A stretch of DNA of 7,168 bases from B8-G4 sp033720735. GTDB lineage: Bacteria; Bacteroidota; Bacteroidia; Chitinophagales; Saprospiraceae. The stretch's first letter is position 1; the number at the start of each line of letters is the position of its first letter. Positions 6,758 through 7,168 of the stretch are shown piece by piece. The stretch spans positions 1 through 7,168 of the forward strand of contig JAWWBX010000227.1 of NCBI GenBank assembly GCA_033720735.1. Direction: 5' to 3'. Made by a program: the position numbers and the translations under genes. Under the pieces are notes generated by a model. The model made no database searches. It had not been told where the DNA came from and was given only the letters and a program-made list of their open reading frames with translations.

Positions 6758-6790
6758 AGACTTTCGAAGTCTCCCAGACTTCGAAAGTCT
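6758..6790 (-). terminator. Perfect 15-bp inverted repeat after rho, probable terminator hairpin
   Basis: AGACTTTCGAAGTCT (6758-6772) and AGACTTCGAAAGTCT (6776-6790) are exact reverse complements separated by three bases, so the transcript can form a 15-bp stem with a GGG loop. The repeat starts 20 bases past the rho stop and lies before the rpmH promoter, as expected for the rho terminator. On the rho strand it is followed by TTCCCGAAATC rather than a run of T, so it is not a textbook intrinsic terminator. Each arm is itself a small palindrome (AGACTT ... AAGTCT), so two short hairpins are an alternative fold. Confidence 0.65.
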
Positions 6791-6810
6791 GTCTCCAAGC
6801 CATCGATCGT

Positions 6811-7168
<358 letters not shown>

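Overview
The window is a stretch of ordinary housekeeping chromosome, most likely from a member of the Bacteroidota with moderately high GC. Three things point there. RecQ is the long Bacteroidota type with a C-terminal extension and a tail ending in SEVAN. The -7 promoter motif typical of the phylum (TAnnTTTG, here TACCTTTG both times) lies just upstream of both pheS and rpmH. Start codons mostly lack a usable Shine-Dalgarno sequence. I cannot place the genus from sequence alone.

Left part (1-1890, minus strand): pheS (phenylalanyl-tRNA synthetase alpha subunit) is followed after 7 bases by hisS (histidyl-tRNA synthetase), which runs off the left edge. They look like one transcript starting just upstream of pheS. 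A 0.2 kb divergent intergenic region follows.

Middle (2118-4772, plus strand): recQ (735-residue DNA helicase) and aroQ (type II 3-dehydroquinate dehydratase) are separated by 9 bases and probably co-transcribed. aroQ converges with the next gene, with only 12 bases between the stop codons.

Right part (4785-7168, minus strand): reading leftward from the right edge, the order is the C-terminal end of rho, a perfect 15-bp inverted repeat, a probable promoter, rpmH (ribosomal protein L34, 51 residues), rnpA (RNase P protein), a small exported or membrane protein whose GTG start overlaps the rnpA stop by 4 bases, and a VanZ-like multi-pass membrane protein with an extra C-terminal domain. The conserved rpmH-rnpA pair is here followed by two uncharacterised envelope proteins rather than the yidD/yidC genes found there in many bacteria.

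I see no mobile element, CRISPR array, tRNA, rRNA, phage gene or defence cassette. The points most worth a second look are the compound palindrome between rho and rpmH, the two uncharacterised envelope genes coupled to rnpA, and the pheS start site.
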